From Lumbricus rubellus (taxonomy: Eukaryota; Annelida; Clitellata; Crassiclitellata; Lumbricidae), in the NCBI GenBank assembly GCA_945859605.1, contig OX243824.1:2070078-2134077 (forward strand): DNA of 64,000 nt, written 5' to 3'. Shown here piece by piece: positions 10,756 to 22,400 of this stretch. The notes below the pieces were generated by a model. That model did not search any database. It was not told where the DNA came from and saw nothing but the letters and a program-made list of their open reading frames with translations. Within the stretch, counting starts at the first letter, position 1. Each line of letters starts with the position of its first letter. Both the position numbers and the translations under genes were made by a program.

Positions 10756-11220
10756 GTGACTAGCGGACCGCCAAGCGGCCGTCGAATCTCAAATACTAGC
10801 GGACCGCCAGTCACGTGTAACCTGTCACATGACTGGCGGCCGTCCAATACGGAATACTAGCAAGCCGCCAGGCTTTCTATTTACACCAATCCACAAGAGT
10901 TTCTAATGGCTAAACAAACCCTAAAACTAACCATAACCGACCCTCACGACGCCTAACCTGAACCTAACCAACACTCACGAAAAAATTGGTTGCTTACTCT
11001 GTTTCTAGTAATTTTCTAAGTCATTAAAACAAGAAAACTTTTCCCCGACATAAAACCAACTATCGGTAACTGCCGCCATTGTAACAATATTCAAGAATCA
11101 AGACTGGTCATGTGACAGGTTACACGTGACTGGCGGTCCGCTAGTATTTGAGATTCGACGGCCGCTTGGCGGTCCGCTAGTATTTGAGATTCGACGGCCG
11201 CTTGGAGGTCCGCTAGTCAC
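10756..11220. mobile_element. Foldback DNA element with long inverted repeats
   Basis: Left end GTGACTAGCGGACCGCC and right end its inverted match GGTCCGCTAGTCAC. The left inverted repeat is about 82 bp. The right one is about 125 bp because it holds an extra tandem copy of a 43-bp unit (GCTAGTATTTGAGATTCGAC). No coding capacity. No convincing target duplication was seen. Confidence 0.75.
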
Positions 11221-12346
11221 TTCGTATATTATAATATTAGGCCGATGTGGCCATTCTCTGCTAAGAAGATTCTTAGGGCTCTGCTATAGAAGCGGCTGCG
11301 TTACGCAGTCGCTTCTTTAAATACAGACCAATCAGCGTGCGTGTTACAGTTTATGCAAAAAGTTCACAGGGATGCTACTCATAGCTTTTTCCACCTAGAT
11401 CTAGGTTTTTTCGGTCTTGGCTAGGTTTCTAGTTTTTTTTCTGTCAGGATCTAGCTTTTTACGGCGTTTTTTTTCTGACTTTTCATATAAAAATTAATTT
11501 TTAGGTGAAAATGCACAAAAGACGTGAAAAAGTGGGAAATTTTGTGATTTTGCAAAAAAATTAAATTTTGGAGGGAAAGACTCAAAATAGTCGTCAGAAA
11601 GTTTATCGAGAAGGAAAAAAAAGCAAACTTTAATCATCGCATGATTAAAACTAAGGTCGTCAGAAATTTCAAGCCGGTGAAAATGGAAAAATACATAATT
11701 TTTTTTAAGAAATTGTCAATCAAACCTTTTTCTAGCCGTTTTTTTAAACCAAATCTGACCTTTCCTAAAATTCATAGTGGCACCCCTGTTCAACGCCCAA
11801 AACATCCGGTTTACTTTCAGTGACCAAAATTAATATTTATCGATGCATAAATTTTTAACGAGGCATTCATTCGAATCATTTTCCCACTCCGCCATAATAC
11901 TTCCACTGTCAACAGTAAATAGAGGCATGTGATTAGTATTTGTTGTCACAGAACAGTGTGTGTGTGTGTGGTAGCGTAGACTTCGGCGTACGCGTAGTAG
12001 CTAGGTGTGTGTAACAAGGGGGCGTAGATGAAGTGGACAAATATGGACAATCCTGTCTGAGCGGGGACTTGAACTCCCGACCTGGGGCTTACTTTAACGA
12101 CCTGATTCTCTTGGCATGTGATTCGACAAGTCATGTGATCAGAACTATTGCAGGTGAATAACTTAAAAATGCAGGCATGTGATTAGCATTTGGTGTCACA
12201 GGACGACTTAAAACATCTATAAAATAGGAAATCGACACCACACCTTGCTCGAGTTATAGTAGTAGCATTCCGTGGCTACTAGGAAATCGATACGAGGCTA
12301 GTGATTTTTTAATTATCATTGGTCGCAATTAATTCAATTTCGAAGC
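11221..12346. other. Intergenic RIM-GALC spacer
   Basis: The first part (about 11230-11635) is AT-rich and holds T-run/CTAGATCTAGG-like words. 11640-11870 matches 8290-8520 (duplication). 12030-12115 contains a minus-strand tRNA-like B box (GGGAGTTCAAGTCCC), probably an old SINE. The final 100 bases should hold the GALC promoter, but no clear TATA box is visible. Confidence 0.5.
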
Positions 12347-12571
12347 ATGCGCTCGATACTTCTTCTGAGTCTGTTGTTTTGGGGAGGCGTTGTATGCCAT
12401 TTGGATTTCCGACAGCGGGTCAACGTGGTGTCGTTTTCGAATCGCGTCCACGGAGATCCAGATGTTGTTCCTGTCTCCGAAGGAAGAGAAGTTGAAAAAC
12501 CATTTCTCGTTGACGACAACTTTGGCGTTGGAAGGCTTTTCGACGGCATTGGGGCCATCAGCGGAGGAGGG
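12347..12571 (+). CDS. GALC: GALC exon 1: signal peptide and [11 protein letters not shown]
   Basis: ATG at 12347, the first Met of the open frame, followed directly by a hydrophobic signal peptide. Residues 1-75. Donor ggg|gtctgt. Confidence 0.93.
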
Positions 12572-15500
12572 GTCTGTTGTTTCTGTAGCTCTTGTTTTCT
12601 AAAGCTTCGAACTTATGCAGCGCCAATTGGAAGCCATGTGCAGGGGCCAGCTGCTTCACGAGCGCTGCGTTGAGTCAGAGGATTTTCAAAAATAGGGCAG
12701 ACGATAGAAATTCTGGGTATCTAGGCAGAGCAGTTGCAGGTGCCCTAAACTATCCTATGACTTGTGAGAATTTTTTGCAAATTAATTAAATTTATAAAAG
12801 TACACAGGTATGACCTACGATAATATTTTAATTATTTACATATGCAATACGATTTTATTATGTTGTTGATTTTAAGTTTAAATTGGCTGTGGTTAATTCC
12901 TTGTAATGTAGAGCTATTCATCAGTTTTGAGTATTTGCCACAGTATAGATAACAAATTAATTATTTGTACTGTTTGTTTACTGAAGATTTCAAGGAGTGA
13001 AACAGCTTAATTTTGATCAAAGAGGGAATGAAATAAGTATGAAGACCAGCTAAAGTTAAACCAGTTAGGATGTTTTTAATGAGTTATTTTACTGCATGCA
13101 GATGGAACAAGTTGATTTGTATATGCTTGATATAAAGGCAATGCACTTAACTTGGATGACTGTTATCAAAGTTTAGGGCACCTGCAACTGCTCTGCCTTT
13201 AGACCCAGTGCAAGTAAATTAGTCATTTAATAAAAGTCAGACTAGATATAATTTTACACACTTGTATGCTTTTACTTAATTTGCTGTATTGTTGAATTTG
13301 TAGGCAACATCAAAGCTTCTCGTTAGCTACAAAGATCCACACCGAAGCAACATTCTCGATTATCTCTTCAAGGTTTGATGTTTCTTCTTCATAGCTTTAC
13401 TTCAGTGCAAGTGTTTTCAGTGTTTATCGATTATGTATTAAATATAAATATTAGCATATAACATGTATGCCTTGTGATACATTATTGTTCTTAATTGATT
13501 CAGTTTCGGAACCTTTTTTCTCAATGACGATGCACTAAATTAAAAAAATATATAAAAATTTTCTATACGAAACAAGCATTTCTGTGTCATGCAGAGTTTT
13601 ATAGGATTCTGAATTCTATAATTTTTATTTGATTTTAAGAAGTGCTATTTCTTGTTTTCAATAGAATTTTGAATTATAGGTGTTTCTGGAATTTTATACT
13701 AGCTACTATGCTTTTTGGGATTTTGTGCTCTTTAGAATTTAAATTATATTTTTAGAATTAGGATTGGGATGTTCAGAATATAGTTCAAATGACATTTTTA
13801 AATAATTAATTTGTTAACTATTAATGCAATTTTCACTGGACTGGTTAAATCTGATATTTACTTCACATTGTTACCTCGGATCCAATAGCTAATGCTTGAT
13901 TGATAGTTTATCTTTTAGAATTATATTTAGCTTATGAAATTTAGTGATTCGGTTGTATTAGAATCAAGCTTCTGTTTTCTGTGCTTCATCTGAATTTTTT
14001 GTTACTTTCAGCCGGGTTTTGGAGCATCTCTGCAGATCTTGAAGGTTGAAATCGGTGGTGACTCACAGAGCTCCGGTCAGTTCTACTAAACATCGTGACT
14101 GATTACAGCATTAAAATTGCATTTATAATTCATTATTCATTTCAGAAATTTACATAGCACCCCTTAAAGGTTACTATTCAGGAGCACTTCTAGTCCATCC
14201 TCGACTGAAAAGGACAGACAGTTTTAGGGCTGCAATAGAACACACCTAAGCAAACCCTAGACATAAGGCGTAAAGACATTGAGAGAACATGTGGCGATTA
14301 ACAGAGGAAGCAGAGTTGTGTAACCACGGCTACATAAGGCAGTTTTTAAGTTCAAAGTAGTTGCTACTGCTAAGGGCAATTTCTAAGTATCTCAATGCAA
14401 TACAATGCAATGCAATACATCGTTTGCATGTGTGATACTGTTATTGATAGATTTTAAATTTTAGATCTTATGAATGTCACTCTTGTTCTTCCTGTAGTTT
14501 TCGGTGTGTATGTCTTTTTTACCATAATGTCTGTTTGTTTGCTATTGTTTAGATGGATCAGAATCATCTCACATGCATTCGCCTGATGACCAGAACTACA
14601 ACCGCGGATACGAATGGTGGCTGATGAAGGAAGCGAAGAAGGTTCGTGCACTTTTCATTCATTTAATTCATCAGTGCATTAATAAATTCACTGTTAAAGC
14701 AATTCATAATAAATTGCATACATTCATAATGTGCGTTAATCCTTCAATGAACTAAATTCTCTGCCTTGAACTACATTTGTTTGCTCCATGTCTAATTGCC
14801 TTCTCACCTTGTCACCTTGTGCTGTCAGTTCGTTGAACTCTAGCGATCGTCAAGGCCAGCCTTCTCCATTGCTTTCTTTCTGATGTCGCTTCTCTTAGTT
14901 GTTCCAGATTCATTCCTGTTGTTTCTTGAACATCGTCCAACCACCTTTTCCTTGGTCGCCCTTGTTTTCTCCTTCCCTCTCCGCATGCCAGCATCATATC
15001 TTTCTCCAAACCATTTGAACGCATAACATGACCAAAGAAAACCAACTTTCTTCTTAGCACTGTTTGTCTTCTCACTGCTGCCTAAATGCCTCGATGATTT
15101 ATTTCCTTTGGTTTTCAGTCTTTGTCACTTTGCATTCGTTTCATTCATCAGTGCTTTAGTCTTGGTTCTTTGCTCACTTAGCAATGCTCTTTCTCAGTGG
15201 ATGTCCATAGAACCTGGAATTGGTTCCCTGTGGGGCGCGGTGGTGTAGTGGTGGCGTCGCTGCCTTGGAGCCGGAAGGTTCGAGGTTCGAATCAACCTCG
15301 CCGCGTAAGGACCCTGGGCAAGTCCTTCACTCACAATTGCTCAGCGCTTCGGCGTGAAACTCCAATGCAGTGTCCGCTCTGCATCGGGAGCGCCTCTTGA
15401 GAGCTTGAAGGGGCGCTATAACAAGTGCACATACAAACAAACAAACTCCCCCAGGTGCCTAGAGGTCACTCGACCTTGCTACATTTTTAATTTAGAGCTG

Positions 15501-16429
15501 CCTTATTTAGATGTGGATGGTCTGGGAGCGCTTCCAAGTAGTTTAACTTGATGGTGCGCTATATAAAAACTCGATGATAAAATATCAATGCGGCAGCGAA
15601 GAAGAACATGCTGGAAAAATGAAAAAATTCATTTTAAAGAAGAGACTTCTTTCTTTTAAAAGGTGTGTAACGCTCCATTTGTAGAAAAAGAGAAATGCAA
15701 CTGGTTTAGATCAGATGGGTCACTTATTATAATGATAATATTAATAATCATGATCTGACCTAGTTCCAGACTTGATTTAATTCCCTGAGCGATCTGAACT
15801 ACTTTGGGGTTTCAAAATAATAATTGTGGGGGCACGGTGCTGTAGAGGGCATCCTCGTTTCCTTGCAGCCGGAGGGTTGCAGGTTTGAATCCACCTCAAG
15901 CCAGCTCGTCGGGACCTTGGGGAAATCCTTCACTCACACAATTGCTCAGCGCTTCAGGGTGAAACTCCCATTCAGTGTCCGCGCTGTAGTTTGGAGCGCT
16001 TCTGAGTAGGTATCTTGAAGGGGCGCTGTAGCAAATCCACATACATCATCATTATCATCATCAGCAACCATGGGCTAAACACGTAAACACATGCATACAA
16101 TAATATTTTTAAAACTTTTTTTGCAGAGGAATCCAGATATTAAGTTGTACGGATTGCCGTGGACGTTTCCTGGATGGGTCGGTGGAGGTGTTCTCAATCC
16201 TTACATCAATCGAACGGCCACAGCTTACTACTTCATCAACTGGATCAATGGAGCAAAACGCGAACATAACCTCACCATTGACTACATTGGAGTCAGTGTT
16301 ATTCGTTGCTAGTTTTGCTCAATATCATCGTCGTCGTCGTCATCAAATCAAATCATCATCATCATCATTAAATAATCATCGTCATCATCATCACCAACAC
16401 CATCATCATCATCATCACCAACACCATCG

Positions 16430-16487
<58 letters not shown>

Positions 16488-19400
16488 TAAATAATCTGTA
16501 GCACGCGCTAGCTCACATTGAAATGTGAGTCTGAGGCATGGATAGTCAGCCGCAATTAGATATAATGATTGAACGCCAATAAGAAATTGTGAGCTTTTTA
16601 CTGTTAATAATTTTCTGTTGACACTTTTGTTCAGATTTGGAATGAAAGAGACTGTGATCCCACCTTTGTCAAGGTATGTATTTAAAAACTTGTGTGTATG
16701 TATTTATAAGAACACTTTAAAAGTCTTATATAACACCTTTCAATAACTTTGCAATGGCACTTGGCATAGCTACCCGACACATCTGCAATTTAAGTGATTT
16801 TGAGATACACGAATTTTCAGTGGAAGACTAACAGTATAAAAGTCCAAAACATGAGAAGACATGGTGGGCCCGCATCAATGCATCAATGTGCGAGAGCATG
16901 GGACTATCAAGTCCCCATCAGTCGTATCTCGTTCTCTAAAAGCATTTCTTTTGCCTTCGACTTATCGTGCTGTGCATCATTTGCTGCATGGGTCCTCCCT
17001 ATGGAATTGGCTTCCCTCATCAGTTCGCTCTGCCATCCTCTCTGGTAGTATATCCTCGTCTTTCTCTCGTCTAAAAACTTGCCTTTTTTTCTCGAGGTTG
17101 AACACACTGGGAGCGCTTCTGAAAGGCTCTTGGTGCACGAAGCGCTTTATAAATGGTGAGATAAGATAAGATAAGAGAGCGCCTCTGAACAGTCATTCTG
17201 CGAGGGGTGATTATATATACGAATGTATAGATATGATACAATATGCTAGAATCTGATTTCTGTTTTTTTTTCTTGATTCACGCAGTTATTCCGACGTCTT
17301 CTCAACGAACAAGGTCATTCGCACATTCAACTTGTCGTTCCTGACGCAATGGATTGGACGATTGTTGACAAACTCATCGCTGATCCAGACTTCTTGGAAG
17401 CTATCGACATCATAGGGTAAGCTCTCCAATGACCGTGGGGATCTGTGGTAGCCTACCTTCCACACGTCTTGGATTGATCTTTGAGAAGTTGACCTATATT
17501 CAGATTATATATTTTATTATTGTCATAAAATATATGGCATTAAGTTGTTCAAAACCTATTATTTTAGCTGTGGCTGGACTGGGAGCGCCTCTGAGTAGAT
17601 TTCTTGAAGAAGCGCTATATAAATTCACGAAATGAACGAATGAATGAATGAAAGGTTTTGCTGAAAGACAACTGTCTTCATCTATTTCACTTGTTGCTGT
17701 TGGACAACACGGTGTCATCTAAAGGATGATTAGTGTCGTCCTCCTCCTTTCTCCAGACTTGGGACTGGCGCTGCCAGAAAGTGAACAGGGCAGAGTGTAT
17801 TCTGCACATCATCAATAACTCCATTGAGCGCTGCCTGTTGTATGCCGAGGCAAAGAATACGAAGTCGCTATCAGTTTATGACCATGTCTGCCTCCCAGTG
17901 ATTTTTTCTACTTTTCTAATAGTAATCTTCGTTTAACTTCAAACTGACACAACACAGTGCGATTGCAATTTATAGCATGAACGGGTGATCACAAGTAAGT
18001 ACAGGAGTCGAATTTAACAATTTGGCAAGGCCTTCATAACTTCCTGCTGCTCAATTTACCAATGCCATATGTGGAATGGAAGGCAGAGTGGACCTTTTGG
18101 AGAGATACTGTGTACTCTACGTGTTTACCATTACTCTTAATAACCTTTCGTAATTATGTTATGCAATGTGTTGCATGTATTTCATGTTTTCAGCATTCCT
18201 GTAACATTCTGAAATTTATTCTATTGGTTCGTATGTTTCAGCCAGCATTACCCTGGTGCTACCAGTCCAGAGAGCGCTCGGAAGTTGGGCAAGAAGCTGT
18301 GGGGGTCGGAGGAATACAGCACAGGGAACGGCCTCTCTGGGGGAGGGTGCTGGGCAAGGGTAAGGCCTTCATCTTCCATATTTTTTGTTTTGGGGTTGTC
18401 CATCTATTGCGTATGGACAGAGGGGTAACCAGTTGTAGCATACAGTGAGGAAGAGAGGATTATGTTGACGAAATTTTTCATCTTAGTTTGTAAGCTCTAT
18501 GAATAGGTTAGGATTATCATGTGTAAAATATCTACAATACATTTCTTATTTTCTGTTGTAGGTCTTGAACGAAAGTCCGGTTAATGCGCAGTTGACGAGG
18601 TATTCCGATTTTGACATTCACGTCGTTGATTTTTCTTTGTAGTCACCTGAAGATAAGAGAAAAGGCTGCCATCAAATAGTTGCTTTCTGATTGGTGCTAT
18701 TATGTGGTGATATCTGTTGGTGCTATTTCATGGTGATATTTGTTGGTGCTATTTCAAGGTGATATCTGTTGGTGCTATTTTATGGTGCTATCTGTTGGTG
18801 CTATTTTATGGTGCTATCTGTTGGTGCTATTCCTTGGTTGGTGTGGTTGCTTCTTCGCTTTCTTCCCTCACCGCTCCATTGTCCTCTTATACCTGGTTTA
18901 CCTCATGGCCTGGATGATGAGCTATCTGAGTAGAGACCGTGAATGGGCGCTATATAAATTTAGACTTTCTGGTTGCTTTAGACTTGGTTAGAAATTGCTT
19001 TTTGTTTAACGTTTCTTGAATTATTGACATCATTGTAATCGATAACTTCAAAACAAAAACAAAGTGGTCACGACGTCTGTATTATTGTTAAGGGATTTCA
19101 GCCAGCAGATATGATGCTTAACATAAATGAATTGTAGTGTACATTAAAATAAATGCCCGAAAGATGACTGTAGATGATAGATTTCGTACAAGGGAGAGGT
19201 TACAGTTGTTTAGTTGCACATACGCATGGGGGGATGGGTTCACAAAATGTACGAGGTGCAAGAGGGAGGGGTATGAAAACATAAGTTTTGAACGACCTCT
19301 ATAATAATATTATTATATGGATTGACAACAAAGACCAGATACTGCCTTGAACAGACTTTATGGATTAACAATCGACAACATGTGAGACTTCATAAAGGTC

Positions 19401-22400
19401 AGAAGAGTCCAATTAAAAGGTGTCTAATTAATCTTCTTTTAGACACCTCTAAGACGGTGTCTGCAAGATCTATATAAACTTCTTATTGCAGATTTCTGTA
19501 ATAATTTTATAACAAAGACTTGGCTTCTAAAATATTCAAGTATTTATATAGCATTTCTCATAGAAAACTACTCAGCGGCGTTCCCGACACAAAAATGGTC
19601 AACTAAGACGAGCAATATCTAATATAACAATAGTTGTCAATTTTCCACAGGATGTATGTACCCACCCCCGCCCTCTTGTAGGGACCCATTATTATTTATT
19701 TAGTGTTTGTTTTAGGGTCCCATGAGAGACCATAAAACATTAAGTTGACCGTGCTAAAGAAGATAGGATGGATTAGAAATTGCTTTTGTTCCAGTTGCTT
19801 GTAACTTGCGTTGTTTTGTGTTCCTTAGTTTCATTGCGTGGAACATGATCGCAAGTTACTACGATGGATTTCCGTACACTGAGGATGGTTTGATGTCAGC
19901 ACAGGAACCATGGAGTGGTCACTACGTCGTCAGTTCTCCCATCTGGATGTCAGGTCTGTTCTCCAGTATTTCAACAATTCATCATCTAAGAAAATGGAGA
20001 AATTTCTCTTTAACCAAAATGTTTGGAACAATAATATGTGGTGTGGAATGAGCTCCTCTTGCTACCTAGATCACTGTCTGAAACATTCTATATAAGCACT
20101 TGAAAGCTGTTCATTTTGATCATTTTGGTGTCGGGAGCGTCTCTGGGTAGTTTCGTGTAGAGGTGCTACAGAAATACTTGAATGAATCGAATCTGAATAA
20201 TTATGTAATATGTAGATGTCTAAAATGAGAAGTTTATAAAAGACATGTAGACACGGACTTGGAGGTGTCTAAAATGAAAAGTTTATAAAAGACATGTAGA
20301 CACGGACTTGGAGGGGTCTAAAATGAAAAGTTTATAAAAGACATGTAGACACGGACTTGGAGGGGTCTAAAATGAAAAGTTTATAAAAGACATGTAGACA
20401 CGGACTTGGAGGTGTCTAAAATGAAAAGTTTATAAAAGACATGTAGACACGGACTTGGAGGTGTCTAAAATGAAAAGTTTATAAAAGACATGTAGACACG
20501 GACTTGGAGGGGTCTAAAATGAAAAGTTTATAAAAGACATGTAGACACGGACTTGGAGGTGTCTAAAATGAAAAGTTTATAAAAGACATGTAGACACGGA
20601 CTTGGAGGTGTCTAAAATGAAAAGTTTATAAAAGACATGTAGACACGGACTTAGAGGTGTCTAAAATGTAGATCATTATAATTCATTGTTTTAAAGTTCT
20701 TATCAGCATCATGTATGACCAGATTAGATTACTTGCGTTTCTAAGAACACTAATTCAATTCTAAAACCAGATAATGCATGGAACATCAGAAGCACTGAAC
20801 AATGTATGCTGTGTGGAATTGTCTCCCTCTTGAGCTGTGCATGTTCCCAGGATCACTCTCTGACACACTCTATTAGGCACTTGACTTCTTTTCTGCCGTG
20901 TTGGAGTCGGGAGCACCTCTGAGCAGTTTCCATGAAGATGTGCTGTTTATATACTTGAATGAGTGAATGTATGAATTTTCAGACAATGTTGCATTGATTT
21001 TAACAATTATTTATTTTGATTTTTACTGTGTGTACCTATAATACCTGGTTTGCTACTGAACAAAATAATTTTTCCAATTAATCTTCTAAATTTAATCATG
21101 AATATTCCATTAAACTGGATTTATTTGGTCTGCATTACGAAAAGCATGAAAAACGTTTAAAAATGCTGTCAAAGAGTTGGTTACAAAAACGGCAATCAAA
21201 CTTTTTATTGCAAGAAAAACATGCGTATGTACGTACGTTACATACATGCAGACAAACATACTCTTAAAGGGGCACTATAGATATAAATTCTTGAAATGAA
21301 ATTATGTGTACATTCATTCTCCTCTATACATAATTATAGTTTAGTAATTTAAGTTATAATTTATAAGGAAGTGTTTGTTTCTTCAGCCCACCACACGCAG
21401 TTCTACCATCCCGGATGGTCTTACCTCTTACCATACCATGGTCTCGGCAATCTCACTGGCAATGGTACTTACATCGCCCTCACAAGTCCAGATCGCCAGC
21501 ATTTGACCATCGTCATTGAAACTATGGTATGTTACGAGTTACTGTTGTCGTATGGATAGTATTTGAAATAGGTGAGTGTTATGATGAAATAGGTGGATGG
21601 TATTTAGAATAGGTAAGTGGTAATTGAAATAGACAAGTGGTACTTAAAGTAGGTAGATGGTACTTGAAATAGGTGGATTGTGCGTGAAATAGGTGGATGG
21701 TACTAGAGATAGGTGGATGGTAATTGAAATAGGTGGATGGTGATTGAAATAGGTGGATGATACTTGAAATAGGTGGATGATGATTAAAATAAGTGAGTGG
21801 TATTTGAAATAGGTAAAAGTGGTATTTGAAATAGGTAGATGGTATTTTGAAATAGGTGGGTTGTGTATGGAATAGGTGTATGGTATTTGAAATAGATGGA
21901 TGGTACTTGAAATAGGTAAGTGGTACTTGAAATAATCTGACGTAACATGCTTTGGATTCAGCCAGCGCCACGGATTAACAATTGAATGCGATTGCGTGTT
22001 CTTATATTATACTTTTAACTTAAATTTAAGGTGTCTAATGTGTGCTATTAATTACAGCTTCTAGCTTTTATGGTAATCATGATAATTTATTTAATTGTTG
22101 AGCTTGTGAGCGTTTAGACGTTCGAATGAATTAGATTTTAATTGTGGTATTAGATAATTATATTTCATAACAATCATTATTAAGAATTTTATTTTTGAAG
22201 CGTTATTTCTAGAGGTTTTTTGAAGCGAATTTATTCGGCATTTGCAAAAAAATGACCCCCTTACAGTTTTAATTGGAAAGGCAGAGTGGTGAATTTAACT
22301 GTCATCAGACAGGCAAGGCATCCATCTTGTCCTGCTGCTTAATTTACCAATGCCATCTGCCGAATAAAACGTTTAATGGACATTTTACAGTATAGATCAC

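Larger units (their letters stand above)
8640..11870. repeat. Tandem duplication, copy 2
   Basis: Second copy of the RIM intron region (see 3640-8520). It lacks counterparts of the RIM exons at 4458 and 6310, has its own SINE at 9211, and is expanded between about 9985 and 11630 by the GGGCATGGGTGCC array and a foldback element. Confidence 0.7.

Noticed and set aside
20217..20669. Possible CRISPR array
   Set aside because: Units are contiguous 49-bp tandem copies with no variable spacers, in an animal intron.
21579..21971. 130-codon minus-strand protein of YFKYHPPIS repeats
   Set aside because: Produced by the minisatellite period; no start context, homologue or codon bias.
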